A stretch of DNA of 5,051 nt from Yimella sp. GTDB lineage: Bacteria; Actinomycetota; Actinomycetes; Actinomycetales; Dermatophilaceae. The translations under genes and the position numbers were made by a program. The stretch covers positions 1 through 5,051 of the forward strand of contig JASLFY010000152.1 in the NCBI GenBank assembly GCA_030150425.1. Direction: 5' to 3'. Positions 4,754 to 5,051 of the stretch are shown here, in pieces; position 1 is the first letter of the stretch, and the number at the start of each line of letters is the position of its first letter. A model generated the notes under the pieces. It had not been told where the DNA came from, ran no database searches, and saw only the letters and a program-made list of their open reading frames with translations.

Positions 4754-5051
4754 GCCTCGGCAGCGGCCTGCGGGGCGACGGTCGGGAGGCGCGCTGGCGT
4801 CGCCGCCGGTTGCGCCAGTGGGCCGCGGCCGGTCTCGCGCTCGTGGCGGTCTGGTCGCTGTGGGCCACCCTGCGGCCGACGCCTCCCGGCCGGCGCACGG
4901 TCGTCGTCGCCAGCCGTGAGCTGGCCGTCGGCCACCGGATCTCCGCCGGCGACCTGCACACCGTGTCGGTGTCGTGGCCGAGCGCCGTCCGGATGCCGAC
5001 CACCGCCGATCCGGCGGCCTTCCTCGGTCGCTCGGTCACCAGCACGATCGG
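4750..5051 (+). CDS. SAF-domain membrane-anchored protein, CpaB/RcpC-like, N-terminal part (runs off right edge)
   Basis: One hundred complete codons are present with no stop before the edge. The start is a GTG sharing the GTGA overlap with the mtnP stop, which implies translational coupling. The layout is a basic cytoplasmic N-terminus (REARWRRRRLRQ, 12-23), one hydrophobic segment (about 24-41), a short Pro-rich linker, then a SAF-type domain from about residue 49: TVVVASRELAVGHRISAGDL (50-69) and FLGRSVTSTI (91-100). The VASRELAVGHRISAGDL pattern is typical of SAF domains in CpaB/RcpC Flp-pilus assembly proteins and in many lone actinobacterial proteins. The SAF domain would lie outside the membrane. 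No other pilus gene is visible, so the name is structural, not functional. In related actinobacteria I recall mscL following this gene, but that lies outside the window. Confidence 0.82.
   Translation, partial: MSLGSGLRGDGREARWRRRRLRQWAAAGLALVAVWSLWATLRPTPPGRRTVVVASRELAVGHRISAGDLHTVSVSWPSAVRMPTTADPAAFLGRSVTSTI

Noticed and set aside
4534..5045. Minus-strand frames opposite the end of mtnP and the SAF gene
   Set aside because: The products are Arg/Ala/Pro-rich without domains, whereas the plus strand carries a recognisable SAF-domain start coupled to mtnP.

Overview
The window is about 70% GC by eye, with strong G/C bias at third codon positions and frequent GTG starts. It looks like chromosomal DNA from a high-GC actinobacterium. 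The gene set and order (moeA-galU facing away from a 5-formyltetrahydrofolate cyclo-ligase gene, followed by a serine-tailed FmdB zinc-ribbon gene and a SAF-domain gene) match a neighbourhood I recall across actinobacteria, including Mycobacterium (Rv0991c-Rv0994). A K+/H+ antiporter gene and an MTA phosphorylase gene within it suggest Micromonosporaceae (Micromonospora or a relative). That placement is an inference, not something the sequence proves.

Layout. Positions 1-1265 are a minus-strand pair: galU, then 11 bp downstream the first 104 codons of moeA, which runs off the left edge. Positions 1266-1353 are an 88-bp divergent promoter region. From 1354 to the right edge every gene is on the plus strand: 5-formyltetrahydrofolate cyclo-ligase (1354-1896), a 515-residue CPA1-type cation/proton antiporter with a C-terminal TrkA_C (RCK_C) domain (1941-3488), a 105-residue FmdB/Ruc-type zinc-ribbon protein with a 30-residue pure Ser/Thr tail (3512-3829), a tandem-hairpin terminator-like element (3837-3875), S-methyl-5'-thioadenosine phosphorylase (3935-4753), and the first 100 codons of a membrane-anchored SAF-domain protein (4750 to edge), which overlaps the previous stop by 4 bases. 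There is no gene-free stretch over 300 bases, and I saw no RNA gene, mobile element, CRISPR array or prophage remnant.

How the genes relate. They are mostly housekeeping: UDP-glucose supply (GalU), molybdenum cofactor synthesis (MoeA), folate one-carbon salvage (cyclo-ligase), monovalent cation and pH homeostasis (antiporter), protein-stress handling (Ruc-like protein) and methylthioadenosine salvage (MtnP). They do not form one obvious pathway; the shared feature is conserved neighbourhood.

Expression signals. Three genes (galU, fmdB/ruc-like, mtnP), and less clearly the cyclo-ligase gene, have a -10-like hexamer ending 6-8 nt before the start codon and no Shine-Dalgarno sequence, which suggests leaderless transcripts. 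The antiporter gene instead has a near-perfect GGAAGGAG ribosome-binding site. I found no convincing undescribed system. The points most worth a second look are the Ser/Thr trinucleotide tract in the zinc-ribbon gene, the leaderless starts, and an excess of the palindrome CGTACG.
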